A DNA stretch of 64,000 nt from Paenibacillus sp. 481 (GTDB lineage: Bacteria; Bacillota; Bacilli; Paenibacillales; Paenibacillaceae): positions 3,365,501 to 3,429,500 of the forward strand of contig NZ_CP075175.1 of the NCBI RefSeq assembly GCF_021223605.1, in the 5' to 3' direction. This document shows, in pieces, positions 18,120-26,896 of this stretch. How positions within the stretch are numbered: the stretch's first letter is position 1; the number at the start of each line of letters is the position of its first letter. The notes under the pieces are model-generated. The model had not been told where the DNA came from. It was given only the letters and a program-made list of their open reading frames with translations, and did no database searches. Position numbers and translations under genes: made by a program.

Positions 18120-18640
18120 GCCGCATAAGCTTGCCCGATCAGAAATATTTACTTTATGAGCAAGATTACATGGCACATGTAAGCAGCACGATTGATACTA
18201 GGCTTGAGGATATGCATTCTTTATTGCAGCTACAATACTTTTCAATCCGTAAGTAATAATGAGCACAACTTCTTCTGTACCACAAGCTCTCACATCCTGT
18301 AATAGCTCGTTCCAGACTGTGCGGATTCCGTTGGAGCAATGGTATAGGCTAACACTTCTTTAGATCCATCCTCACGAGCACCAGCCTCCAGATATGAAGC
18401 TTCTTTAGAGACGGGCTCACGCTTACGGCATTATAGCTCACATCAGTGTAATCACAAACATAGCGCTTGTCTAACGTTCGCTTAGTGAAGGCATCTATCT
18501 GCGCGACTAAAGCTTTCGTTATATTAGAGGTTGTCTGCGGTGTGGAATGTACGCGTATACCCACCGTTACGGCATTTTTCTGAATTCATCCCTTAGAAAG
18601 TACATTAGTACCTACTACAACTACCTACTACCGACTATTC
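18120..18640 (-). pseudogene. remnant of an IS256-family (mutator) transposase
   Basis: Reading the minus strand in several frames recovers a recognisable IS256-type transposase. One frame gives TPQTTSNITKAL, then AFTKRTLDKRYV and the region around CDYTDVSYNAV. Another gives KEASYLEAGAREDGSKEVLA followed by YTIAPTESAQS. A third gives NELLQDVRACGTEEVVLI, GLKSIVAAIKNAYPQA and YQSCCLHV, matching the family block with the conserved C/H residues. At least two frameshifts and one in-frame stop separate these blocks, so the gene is dead. I did not find terminal inverted repeats. Confidence 0.8.
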
Positions 18641-19029
18641 AACCGAGAATAGAAGCCCATATTTTCTTCTGAGAACAGCCTCTAGTTTATTAACAACCGA
18701 CTTCAAGGAACTTCTTCAGAGCGCCTTAATACGACAGATGAGCGCTACTATAACAAACATCCAACAGAACACACATAAACGCACCAACAGAATCCTCTCA
18801 TGCGATTCTTGAGCTGAAGAACTATCCATGTAACACACTTGAGAACAGCACAGTAAATCTAGGAATAACGAGCGTATTTCTTCATGAATACAATCATTAT
18901 CGTTAATCCGGGACATCTACGGCTTGTTTTCATCAAGGATACTTTATAACTACATTCGATATTCGATACCGATAAACCAATCAAAAGTAAATTTTACATA
19001 TAATAGTGTATGAAGACAAAAGGTGAATG

Positions 19030-19560
19030 CTAGGTGTTTTTAAAAGTGAGGATGCGTTCCAATTCGCAGTAAGCAAGGTTGATATATGGAACGAATAAAT
19101 CAAATTTAGTTCAATATGAGGCTATGTTTTCTTTATTAAATAAGTAAATTAATTTTACGTCTAGTGATATGAACCTAACAGACTTGTCTGGTGAACAATT
19201 GGAATGACATCATTGTGTGGCTTATTTATGGAAATAAATAATTAACTTTTGACTATGAAGATTTACGACCAATGGCTGAGCATCAGCAAGCAACGGTATA
19301 TTCGATCGTTTGGAGCTTCCATCCTGTATGAACAGATGCCAATTATGATGTCGATGTTACCGTTATAAACGGTGAGGATATACAGATTTAGTTCCAATAC
19401 AATGCCGGTGTGTACGATGCTGCATGTATACAAAGAGTAGCGGGTCATTTTTCTCGGACCATTAAACAAGTGTTACATAATCCTCATATTTGCTTAGGGG
19501 ATTTGAATTTAGTAATAACGATGCAGTCAAATGAAATGAATCAAATACGAGGAGCGGGGG
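19030..19560 (+). pseudogene. remnant of an NRPS condensation domain (C-terminal half)
   Basis: The plus strand encodes, with in-frame stops, the end of a nonribosomal peptide synthetase condensation domain. Readable blocks are YEDLRPMAEHQQATVYS, then TDANYDVDVTVINGEDIQI, a stop, then FQYNAGVYDAACIQRVAGHF, and SRTIKQVLHNPHICLGDLNL followed by VITMQSNEMNQI. This matches the usual order (NYDF..., FxYN, hydrophobic helix, linker to the adenylation domain). The AMP-ligase gene starts exactly where an adenylation domain would begin. It suggests the present cluster grew on, or was cut out of, a larger NRPS locus. Confidence 0.7.
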
Positions 19561-19566
19561 GTTGTT

Positions 19567-21027
19567 ATGCTATATCAACGCATGAACCAACTGATGGAAA
19601 TGAATCCACAGGCACCGGCGATATTACTGGAAAATGAAGAAGTGTCTTATCAAGATTTTATAAAGGAGGTGGATAAACTTGTTGATGCCTTTAGAAAGTT
19701 GAATTTGGATGGTTCGACACCATTAGCTATTACGATTAACAAAAGTGAGGTAATCTGGTCGGCTGTTATAGCAGCAAGTCATCTGGGCATTTCAGTAATG
19801 CTAGTAGATCCGAACTTAAAAGAAGAAGAAATGAACAAGCTAATGACGTTGTACAAACCTCATTTTCAATTATCTGAAGATAATAAGCCTGAATGGCAAG
19901 CGGAATCAGCAAGTCAACTCGAATGTTTTGGATCTACTTTTTGGTTAAAAGATATCGGTAAACATGCACAATGTTGGGATGAATATGTAAATCCACCTAA
20001 TCATGAGACTTATTTTGTTCTCCTTACATCGGGATCGACTAAGGTGCCTTCTGCAGTTGTCAAAACGGTGAGCAGTGTTATGGCAGATGGAGAACAAATT
20101 GGTATATCACTTGGCATTACGTCAGAAGATCGGGTGCTATGTGCAGCTCCCGTATATCATGCCTTTGGTTCCATCTGTGGATGTTTTGCTACTTTTTTAA
20201 GAGGAGCATCTGTATCTTTTATTGGGGCTTACGTACTTCCATCTAGCTTAGAGAACAGAATGTATAAGCGTGATTGCAATATCTTAATGGCTTTACCCGC
20301 GCATTATAAAATGATTGTAAAGCATGTTGAGCGTCCGTTAGACCAGATTCGTTTTGCACTTTCTTCAACAGCTCCTTTGACCAAAGAAGTCATTGATTAC
20401 TGTAAAGAGCAATTGAATTTACCTATCTACAATATTTATGGTTCATCAGAAGCGGGTGCCATATCTATTCAGAAAAACCATTTATTCGACAGTCAAGCCG
20501 TTAATTTAGGACAACCTGTCACAGGCGTGCATGTGAAATTCGATTCTAGCGATGTTTCAGAGTTTCACGGTGAAGTAGTGAGTGAATTGTTAATAAAGAG
20601 CCAGTCTCTGGCTAAAGGTTATTTGCAAGTAGAAGGGATAGACGATAACGAGTTTGCCATGGAAGATGGTTGGTGGAGAACTGGGGATCTGGGATATCTC
20701 GATCAAAATAAAGAATTGAACATTGTTGGGCGAGTGAAAACGACCATCAATGTAAATGGAAAAAAAGTTAATGCGTATGAGATTGAAGAAGTGCTTAGTA
20801 GACATGCTGCTGTCTTAGAGGTAGTCGTCGTTGGTATTCCAGATACGACGAGAGGAGAAATACCTGTTGCGTTTGTTGTATTAAAAGAGTCGGTCACTGA
20901 AATTGAGCTCTTAAAATATTGCCAGCTTCATTTATCAGATTATAAAGTTCCGCGGCAAATTGTTATTAAAGACTCTTTACCAAAAACGGCGACGGGTAAG
21001 ATTCGGAGAAAAGAAGTACACATTTGA
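19567..21027 (+). CDS. AMP-dependent acyl ligase (starter-unit activation)
   Basis: An ANL-superfamily enzyme of 486 residues that would activate a carboxylic acid as its adenylate and pass it to CoA or an acyl carrier protein. Core motifs are visible: P-loop LTSGSTKVPSAVVK (about 154-167), NIYGSSEAGAIS (near 292-303), WWRTGDLGYLD (about 365-375), and the C-terminal catalytic Lys in PKTATGKIRRKEV. The start ATG has a G-rich site upstream (AGGAGCGGGGGG). It is the first intact gene of the biosynthetic operon and is followed 16 bases later by the ammonia-lyase gene. The likely substrate is the cinnamate-type acid made by that lyase, an inference from context. Confidence 0.85.
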   Translation: MLYQRMNQLMEMNPQAPAILLENEEVSYQDFIKEVDKLVDAFRKLNLDGSTPLAITINKSEVIWSAVIAASHLGISVMLVDPNLKEEEMNKLMTLYKPHFQLSEDNKPEWQAESASQLECFGSTFWLKDIGKHAQCWDEYVNPPNHETYFVLLTSGSTKVPSAVVKTVSSVMADGEQIGISLGITSEDRVLCAAPVYHAFGSICGCFATFLRGASVSFIGAYVLPSSLENRMYKRDCNILMALPAHYKMIVKHVERPLDQIRFALSSTAPLTKEVIDYCKEQLNLPIYNIYGSSEAGAISIQKNHLFDSQAVNLGQPVTGVHVKFDSSDVSEFHGEVVSELLIKSQSLAKGYLQVEGIDDNEFAMEDGWWRTGDLGYLDQNKELNIVGRVKTTINVNGKKVNAYEIEEVLSRHAAVLEVVVVGIPDTTRGEIPVAFVVLKESVTEIELLKYCQLHLSDYKVPRQIVIKDSLPKTATGKIRRKEVHI

Positions 21028-21043
21028 GGGGGCGTTATCAATC

Positions 21044-22684
21044 ATGAATGAAGTATTAGTGAGCGAGCAAGATGCACAACAGAAAAACAAGCAAGATATC
21101 GTATTGAATGGAAATGAGTTAACGATTGAAGATATTGTAAATGTAGCCAAAGGTGAACATGAATCCTTTATGTTTACGGTGTCAGATGAGGCATTGGATC
21201 GTATTGAGAAATGCAATGAGTTAAAACACGAAATTATTAATCAGCAGCAGCCTATCTACGGTGTTACAACTGGTTTTGGTGATAGTGTAATGAGACAAAT
21301 TTCACCACAAAAAACAATTGATTTGCAACGAAATTTAGTTCGATTTCTCTCTTGTGGTGTAGGTCCTAACTCCGAAGAAAGTGTTGCTAGAGCAACGATG
21401 TTAATACGGACAAATTGTTTGATTAAAGGCAATTCAGCTGTCCGAGTAGATGTCATTAATCAACTTATTCAGTACATGGAAAGAGGAATTACTCCTGTTA
21501 TACCTGAGCGAGGCTCTGTAGGAGCTAGTGGAGACTTAGTTCCATTAAGTTATTTGGCTGCTATCTTATCAGGAGAAGGACAAGTCCTTTACAAAGGTGA
21601 GTCCCGCGACATCAAAGAAGTACTGAAAGTAGAAGGGCTGCAACCATTAGTATTGGAAGCAAAAGAAGGGCTCGCTCTAGTAAACGGAACTTCGTTTATG
21701 TCTGCATTTGCTTGCCTAGCCTACAAAGATGCTGAAGAAATTGCATTCGTAGCTGATATTTGTACAGCGATGGTTTCAGAAGCATTGCTTGGAAATCGAG
21801 GTCATTTCTACTCTTTTATACACGAGCAGAAACCGCATTTCGGTCAAATGACGAGTGCTCAAAATATTTATTTGATGTTAGAAGGCTCCCAGTTATCTAA
21901 AGAGTATTCGCAAATTATTAAAACGAATGAAAGTATTGAATCCAAAACGTATGTTCAATTAACACAAAGCATTCAGGATCGCTATTCCATCCGCTGTGCG
22001 CCGCATGTTACAGGGGTATTATACGATACATTATCATGGGTTAAAAATTGGCTCGAAATCGAAGTGAACTCCACGAATGATAATCCGGTGTTTGATATCG
22101 AAACGCGCGAAGTGTACAACGGGGGTAATTTTTACGGTGGACATGTGGTGCAAGCTATGGACTCCTTAAAAATAGCAGTTGCGAATATTGCTGACCTGTT
22201 GGATCGACAATTACAGCTAGTCGTAGACGAGAAATTCAATAAAAATTTAACGCCAAATCTGATTCAAAATTATGAAGAGAATGATTATGAATTAGGTTTA
22301 CATCATGGTTTTAAAGGGATGCAAATTGCATGCTCTGCCTTAACGGCTGAAGCTTTAAAGCTAACTAATCCTGCCAGTGTGTTTTCCAGATCTACGGAGG
22401 CACATAATCAAGACAAAGTAAGTATGGGTACGATTGCATCAAGAGATGCGCGTACGATTGTTGAATTAACGCAACATGTAGCAGCTATTCATCTTATTGC
22501 ACTCTGCCAAGCTTTAGATTTGCGTGGTGCAGATAAGACATCTCCACAAACCGCTGTCATTTACAACATGATTAGAGAAGTGACTCCTTTTGTAGACCGC
22601 GATCGCCCCTTAGACAATGATATTCAAGCAGTGGTTGAGTTGATCCGTTCCGGAAAATTAAAAAAAGCAATTCAAACTAATTAG
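21044..22684 (+). CDS. aromatic amino acid ammonia-lyase (HAL/PAL/TAL family)
   Basis: An MIO-dependent enzyme that removes ammonia from an aromatic amino acid to give an arylacrylate. The MIO-forming tripeptide Ala161-Ser162-Gly163 lies in the canonical GSVGASGDLVPLSYLAA. Other conserved parts are YGVTTGFGD near the N-terminus, YSIRCAPHVTGV, and NSTNDNPVFD. The selectivity position has Phe101-Leu102 (LVRFLSCG), as in phenylalanine-type PALs rather than the His of tyrosine-type enzymes, so cinnamate is the likely product, though an aminomutase cannot be excluded. The ATG at 21044 is chosen over an upstream frame because GAGGGGG precedes it. Length 546. A histidine-catabolic role is unlikely: no hut genes are near. 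Confidence 0.88.
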   Translation: MNEVLVSEQDAQQKNKQDIVLNGNELTIEDIVNVAKGEHESFMFTVSDEALDRIEKCNELKHEIINQQQPIYGVTTGFGDSVMRQISPQKTIDLQRNLVRFLSCGVGPNSEESVARATMLIRTNCLIKGNSAVRVDVINQLIQYMERGITPVIPERGSVGASGDLVPLSYLAAILSGEGQVLYKGESRDIKEVLKVEGLQPLVLEAKEGLALVNGTSFMSAFACLAYKDAEEIAFVADICTAMVSEALLGNRGHFYSFIHEQKPHFGQMTSAQNIYLMLEGSQLSKEYSQIIKTNESIESKTYVQLTQSIQDRYSIRCAPHVTGVLYDTLSWVKNWLEIEVNSTNDNPVFDIETREVYNGGNFYGGHVVQAMDSLKIAVANIADLLDRQLQLVVDEKFNKNLTPNLIQNYEENDYELGLHHGFKGMQIACSALTAEALKLTNPASVFSRSTEAHNQDKVSMGTIASRDARTIVELTQHVAAIHLIALCQALDLRGADKTSPQTAVIYNMIREVTPFVDRDRPLDNDIQAVVELIRSGKLKKAIQTN

Positions 22685-22700
22685 AAGTGGAGTTTGAGAC

Positions 22701-22946
22701 ATGACAGAACAAACTATGAAAGCAACGCTGCGAACCATTATTTCCGACGTTACTGAAATTAATGATTATGAAAATGATGAAAAATTCAATGAGCGATTAG
22801 GTGTTGATTCCATGATGATCATTGAAATCGCTGTACGCATTGAGAAAGCATTCAACATCACTGTACCGGAACATTACCTTCCTCGACTTACTAACTTAGA
22901 CGAAACTCATCTTGCTATTAATGAACTTGTTTATCAACTGAAATAA
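22701..22946 (+). CDS. acyl carrier protein 1
   Basis: An 81-residue acyl carrier protein. The phosphopantetheine Ser lies in RLGVDSMMIIEI, with acidic helices around it. It resembles the second ACP of the operon (23767) closely through the segment DSMM-x-IEI-x-VRIEKAF, so the pair probably arose by duplication. It lies 16 bases after the lyase gene. It would carry the aryl starter or the growing polyketide chain. Which ACP serves which step cannot be read from the sequence. Confidence 0.88.
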   Translation: MTEQTMKATLRTIISDVTEINDYENDEKFNERLGVDSMMIIEIAVRIEKAFNITVPEHYLPRLTNLDETHLAINELVYQLK

Positions 22947-23004
22947 CCTTCACCAGCACCATCATCAAGCCGCGACAACATTAACTCAATAGAGGTGGAT
23001 TTTA

Positions 23005-23736
23005 TTGTTTACGGATCAAACATTTTTGGTTACAGGTGGCACTCGTGGAATTGGAAAAGCAACTGTTCAAGCGCTCATTGAACGAGGAGCAAATGTTGCT
23101 TTTACATATCAAAGTAATCGAGTGCTCGCGGAACAAATTTGTGAAGAGCTTGGACAAGGCAATAACATTTTGGCGGTAGAAGCAGATGTGCAAGATTTTA
23201 CTCAAGCCCAAAAAACGATTGCACAAGTGAAAGAGCGGTTTAATCAATTGCATGGAGTCGTGCTAAATGCCGGAATTGCTAGAGATAAACCTTTTTATAT
23301 GATGAGCGAAGAAGATTGGGATGTTACGATCCAGACGAATCTTAAAGGAACATTTAATTATGCAAGAGCTTCGGTGTTTGATTTCATTAAACAAAAATAC
23401 GGCCGGATCGTGTGTGTGAGTTCAGTAAGTGCGATGAAGGGTGTATTAGGGCAAGTCAACTATTCTACTACCAAGGCTGGCCAAATCGGGTTTATCAAAT
23501 CGTTAGCTAAAGAGGTTTCCAAATTTGGGATTACCGTAAATGCAGTGGCTCCAGGATTTATCGCTACGGATATGTGGAATGACATCCCAGACGATCGCAA
23601 AGCGAAAATTTTGGGCGAAATCCCGCTTGGCAGAGCTGGAGAGGCTTCGGAAGTGGCAGATGCAATTTGTTTTTTATTGCAGTCCAATTACATCACAGGT
23701 AGTGTGATTGCTGTCGATGGCGGAATACTGATTTAA
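23005..23736 (+). CDS. 3-oxoacyl-ACP reductase (FabG-like SDR)
   Basis: A classical short-chain dehydrogenase of 243 residues that reduces beta-ketoacyl-ACP. The cofactor motif TGGTRGIGKAT is at about 10-20, NAG near residue 89, and the catalytic Ser and YxxxK are in VSSVSAMKGVLGQVNYSTTKAG. The end (ITGSVIAVDGGILI) is FabG-like. A TTG start is used, with AGAGGTGG upstream. It sits between the two ACP genes, so it is the ketoreductase of this assembly line and not the housekeeping FabG. Confidence 0.88.
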   Translation: MFTDQTFLVTGGTRGIGKATVQALIERGANVAFTYQSNRVLAEQICEELGQGNNILAVEADVQDFTQAQKTIAQVKERFNQLHGVVLNAGIARDKPFYMMSEEDWDVTIQTNLKGTFNYARASVFDFIKQKYGRIVCVSSVSAMKGVLGQVNYSTTKAGQIGFIKSLAKEVSKFGITVNAVAPGFIATDMWNDIPDDRKAKILGEIPLGRAGEASEVADAICFLLQSNYITGSVIAVDGGILI

Positions 23737-23766
23737 ACCATAAACCATTCAAATGGAGGAACGAAT

Positions 23767-24024
23767 ATGACTACGAATTTGACGAGTGAGAATACAAAAG
23801 AAGTGATCAGAACCATTGTTGCGGAAATTGCAGAAACTACGGAATTTCAGGATACCGATCCGTTTAACGAAACATTGAATATTGATTCCATGATGGTTAT
23901 CGAAATTGTCGTTCGCATTGAAAAAGCATTCAAGATTTCAATTCCAGAAAGCTACATCCCTCGTTTTACAGATTTAAATGAGTCCGTTCTTGTGGTACAG
24001 GAAATCGCGTCGGGTGAAAAGTAA
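23767..24024 (+). CDS. acyl carrier protein 2
   Basis: An 85-residue acyl carrier protein with the phosphopantetheine Ser in NIDSMMVIEI and a PESYIPRFTDL segment that mirrors ACP 1. The ATG has ATGGAGGA upstream. The stop codon overlaps the start of the ketosynthase gene (TAATG), which suggests translational coupling. It probably carries the chain during elongation by the adjacent KS/CLF pair. Confidence 0.88.
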   Translation: MTTNLTSENTKEVIRTIVAEIAETTEFQDTDPFNETLNIDSMMVIEIVVRIEKAFKISIPESYIPRFTDLNESVLVVQEIASGEK

Positions 24025-25241
24025 TGAAAAAACGGATCGCAATTACGGGTCTTGGTGTTCTTTCCCCAATCGGATCTGGAGTTAATAAGTTTTGGGAAGC
24101 ATTAATTGCAGGTGAGATTGGTACGAGAACCATAACATCTTTTGACACTTCAATATACAGTGTTAATCAGGGAGGGGAAGTGCTGGATATGGATCCAGCC
24201 TCCTTCTTTCGGCAGTTAGACCCTAACGTATTGGGGAGAACAACGCAATTAGCTGTGGCTTCATCATGGATGGCATGGGATGATGCTCAGGTACCAAGCG
24301 ATTATTATTCCAGCGAGCGGGTTGGTGTATGTATAGGCACTGGAATTGGTAACAGCTCTATTTTGGAAAATAGCCATGATATTGAATTAAGCGGGGAACA
24401 AAAAGTGCGTTCGGAATATGTAGCTAACTATCCCTTAGCTTCTGTTGCAAATGCAGTTTCTACTGAATTAGGGTTTGAAGGACCCAGCCTAACAATATCT
24501 ACTGCCTGTGCATCTGGTAATTATGCGATTAGTCGGGGGATAGATTTGATCCACGAAGGAGTTCTAGATGTAGCTGTTGTAGGTGGAGCGGATGGCATGT
24601 CTAGATTTTGCTATACCGCATTTCATCGTCTGGGAGCGATTGCACCCGAAGTATGCCAACCATTTACAAATGATCGAAAAGGGATGATCGTAAGTGAAGG
24701 GGCAGCTAGTTTAGTATTGGAAGATATGGAAAAAGCAATTGAACGTGGTGCTACCATTTATGCTGAACTTGTAGGATATGGCCTTGCTTGTGACGCGTAC
24801 CATCTTACTGCACCTCATGTTGAAGGATTAGGTGCAGTACTTGCCATGAATAGAGCCATCGAAGATGCTGATATTGAGAGAAATGAGGTCTCTTATATTA
24901 ATGCCCATGGCACTGGAACGAAAGCAAATGACTCGAGTGAGTCGCTGGCCGTTTACACCACTTTTGGGGAACAAGCCGATTTAATTCCTGTTAGTTCGAT
25001 TAAATCTATGCTAGGCCATACGATGGGAGCCTCGAGTGCAATTGAAGCAGTGGCTTGTACCTTGGCTATTCGCCATTCTGTTATTCCTCCAACGATGAAC
25101 GTATCCGAACTCGATGCTGATTGTGTGAAAAATGTTGTACCTAACCAAGCGGTTCATCAACCAGTCAAAGTTGCAATTAGCAATTCCTTTGCTTTTGGAG
25201 GCAATATTTCCACTATTGTGTTGAGAGGAGTAACGGAATGA
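24024..25241 (+). CDS. beta-ketoacyl-ACP synthase (active KS subunit)
   Basis: A FabF-type condensing enzyme of 405 residues. The complete Cys-His-His triad is visible: Cys162 in STACASGNYA, His295 in NAHGTGTKAND, and His332 in KSMLGHTMGA. It would condense malonyl-ACP with the aryl-acyl chain. Its stop overlaps the start of the next gene, which encodes a related but catalytically incomplete protein. That overlapping KS/KS-like arrangement is the hallmark of type II polyketide synthases and not of primary fatty acid synthesis. Confidence 0.9.
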   Translation: MKKRIAITGLGVLSPIGSGVNKFWEALIAGEIGTRTITSFDTSIYSVNQGGEVLDMDPASFFRQLDPNVLGRTTQLAVASSWMAWDDAQVPSDYYSSERVGVCIGTGIGNSSILENSHDIELSGEQKVRSEYVANYPLASVANAVSTELGFEGPSLTISTACASGNYAISRGIDLIHEGVLDVAVVGGADGMSRFCYTAFHRLGAIAPEVCQPFTNDRKGMIVSEGAASLVLEDMEKAIERGATIYAELVGYGLACDAYHLTAPHVEGLGAVLAMNRAIEDADIERNEVSYINAHGTGTKANDSSESLAVYTTFGEQADLIPVSSIKSMLGHTMGASSAIEAVACTLAIRHSVIPPTMNVSELDADCVKNVVPNQAVHQPVKVAISNSFAFGGNISTIVLRGVTE

Positions 25242-26383
25242 ATCACCAAGAAGATCGTATCGTAGTTACAGGAATGGGGACCGTTTCAGCTCATGGTGTT
25301 GACGATCAGGCTTTATGGTCCTCTATTCGGAATGGGGATCTTCCACCTCGTCATACACACTCGAATCCATCAGAGACCCCTCCAGTTGTTAGGGTAGATA
25401 AGTTTCAAGCCGCTGATATTTTAGGTAAAAAAGGATTGCAATTTATGCAACCTTCTTCATTGTTCTTATGTGCTGCCTCACTAGCAGCTTTAAGCAATGC
25501 GTCTATCGATTTAAACACGGTAGACCCTGATCAATTAGGCATTGTAATAAGCACGAATTACAGTGGTTTTAAAGTAAGTTCTCAATTCGACCAAACGACA
25601 ATAACGGAGGGTCCTAAACATATAAGCCCTATGGAAGTACCCAATGGGCTTGTTAACGCACCCGCCTCTCATCTAGCTATTCGTATTCAATCAAGAGCAT
25701 GCAACACGACGATTTCTTCTGGATTTTGCGCAGGATTGGATGCGATTGGTTATGGTATTAGCATGCTCAGAAAGAAAAATGCGGATTTCGTCGTTGTTGG
25801 CGGTACAGATGAGTGGAATGATGAGGTGCATTGGTATTACAACCATGCCGGATTATTGTCTGCTGGCCCAAAGGGGAGTTTAATTCCGGGTGAAGGCGCA
25901 GCAGTTGTTGTGTTAGAGCGGTATGAAGATGCGATTCGGCGTAAAGCAAATATATTAGGAGAAATTACATCTTGGTATTCTTGTTTTGCACCAGTTGCTA
26001 ATCAAGAAGCACGAATTAAAGGGTTTATGAGATGCATGGATACCGTGATTCAAAACGGTACCGCTCCAAATCATGAGGTTGATCTTGTTATTACAAGTAC
26101 AAATGGACTTGTTGATCAGGATCATATCGAATTAACGGCCATAAATGAAAAGTTCAAGCAAGTTCCGATCTTGGATATCAAAAAAACAATTGGGGAAACA
26201 AGCGGCGCGGGCGGACTGTTTCAAGTTATTTCATCGATTCACGCCATAAAAGATAACGCGATTCCGAGTCATGCCTTAGTTAACGGTTCTTCTAACGAAA
26301 CCGATTCTATTAGCACTGTACTTTTAACTGCAAATGATTTATTTGGAGGGATCAGTTCCGTTCTTGTAAAGGCAGTAAGCTAA
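25238..26383 (+). CDS. KS-like chain-length-factor-type partner, lacking catalytic residues
   Basis: A 381-residue ketosynthase homologue. Aligned by eye to its neighbour, the nucleophile position is Phe163 (ISSGFCAG; a Cys follows at 164 but is out of register), the first His position lies in a STNGLVDQD segment without His, and the second His is replaced by Glu in KKTIGETSGAGG. It therefore should not catalyse condensation alone. By analogy with chain length factors in type II PKS it would pair with the active KS and set chain length. It starts within the last codons of the KS gene (ATGA overlap). Confidence 0.82.
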   Translation: MNHQEDRIVVTGMGTVSAHGVDDQALWSSIRNGDLPPRHTHSNPSETPPVVRVDKFQAADILGKKGLQFMQPSSLFLCAASLAALSNASIDLNTVDPDQLGIVISTNYSGFKVSSQFDQTTITEGPKHISPMEVPNGLVNAPASHLAIRIQSRACNTTISSGFCAGLDAIGYGISMLRKKNADFVVVGGTDEWNDEVHWYYNHAGLLSAGPKGSLIPGEGAAVVVLERYEDAIRRKANILGEITSWYSCFAPVANQEARIKGFMRCMDTVIQNGTAPNHEVDLVITSTNGLVDQDHIELTAINEKFKQVPILDIKKTIGETSGAGGLFQVISSIHAIKDNAIPSHALVNGSSNETDSISTVLLTANDLFGGISSVLVKAVS

Positions 26384-26404
26384 AATTAGAGGAGGTTAAC
26401 ACGT

Positions 26405-26863
26405 ATGTCCGCGAAAGTTTATTTTGATGAAATTAAACGTTTATTGCCACAAGACTACCCATTTATTTTCGTCGATCGTGTAGAGCATTACGAAGAGTTT
26501 AAATCGATTACTTGTGTGAAAAATATTACAGGAAATGAGTGGGCTGTAACGGGACACTTTCCTAAACAAGCTATTTTTCCAGGTGTGCTTATAAATGAAG
26601 GATTTGGTCAAGCAACGATACTATTAATCAAGTTGAGTCAAAAAAATGAAGAGCAGCGGGTCATGGAAATTAACAGTGACTCGACCTTTTTAATGACCTC
26701 AGCAAAGATAAGATACTTAAAAACAATTGTGCCCGGGGATCAGCTGTATTATCACTGTAATATCGTTAAATTGACTAGCAATTCAGGCGTTATTGAAGGG
26801 ATTGCGAAGATCGATAATGAGGAAATTGCCGCGAAAGCAGAATTGGTTTTTTGTGTAAAATGA
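26405..26863 (+). CDS. hotdog-fold 3-hydroxyacyl-ACP dehydratase (FabZ-like)
   Basis: A 152-residue hotdog-fold protein. The active-site His is in GHFPKQAIFPGVLINEGFGQ, with the Glu of the FabZ type in the same segment. It follows the KS pair and is preceded by GAGGAGG. It would dehydrate the beta-hydroxyacyl intermediate formed by the ketoreductase. No enoyl reductase is encoded in the cluster, so repeated cycles would leave conjugated double bonds, a polyene. Confidence 0.85.
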   Translation: MSAKVYFDEIKRLLPQDYPFIFVDRVEHYEEFKSITCVKNITGNEWAVTGHFPKQAIFPGVLINEGFGQATILLIKLSQKNEEQRVMEINSDSTFLMTSAKIRYLKTIVPGDQLYYHCNIVKLTSNSGVIEGIAKIDNEEIAAKAELVFCVK

Positions 26864-26896
26864 TTCTTCCGTTTATAACCGTTAGGGGTGAATAAA

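Noticed and set aside
21044-22684. Histidine ammonia-lyase of the hut pathway
   Set aside because: No hutU, hutI or hutG genes are adjacent; the gene is embedded in a PKS/NRPS operon and its selectivity region reads Phe-Leu.
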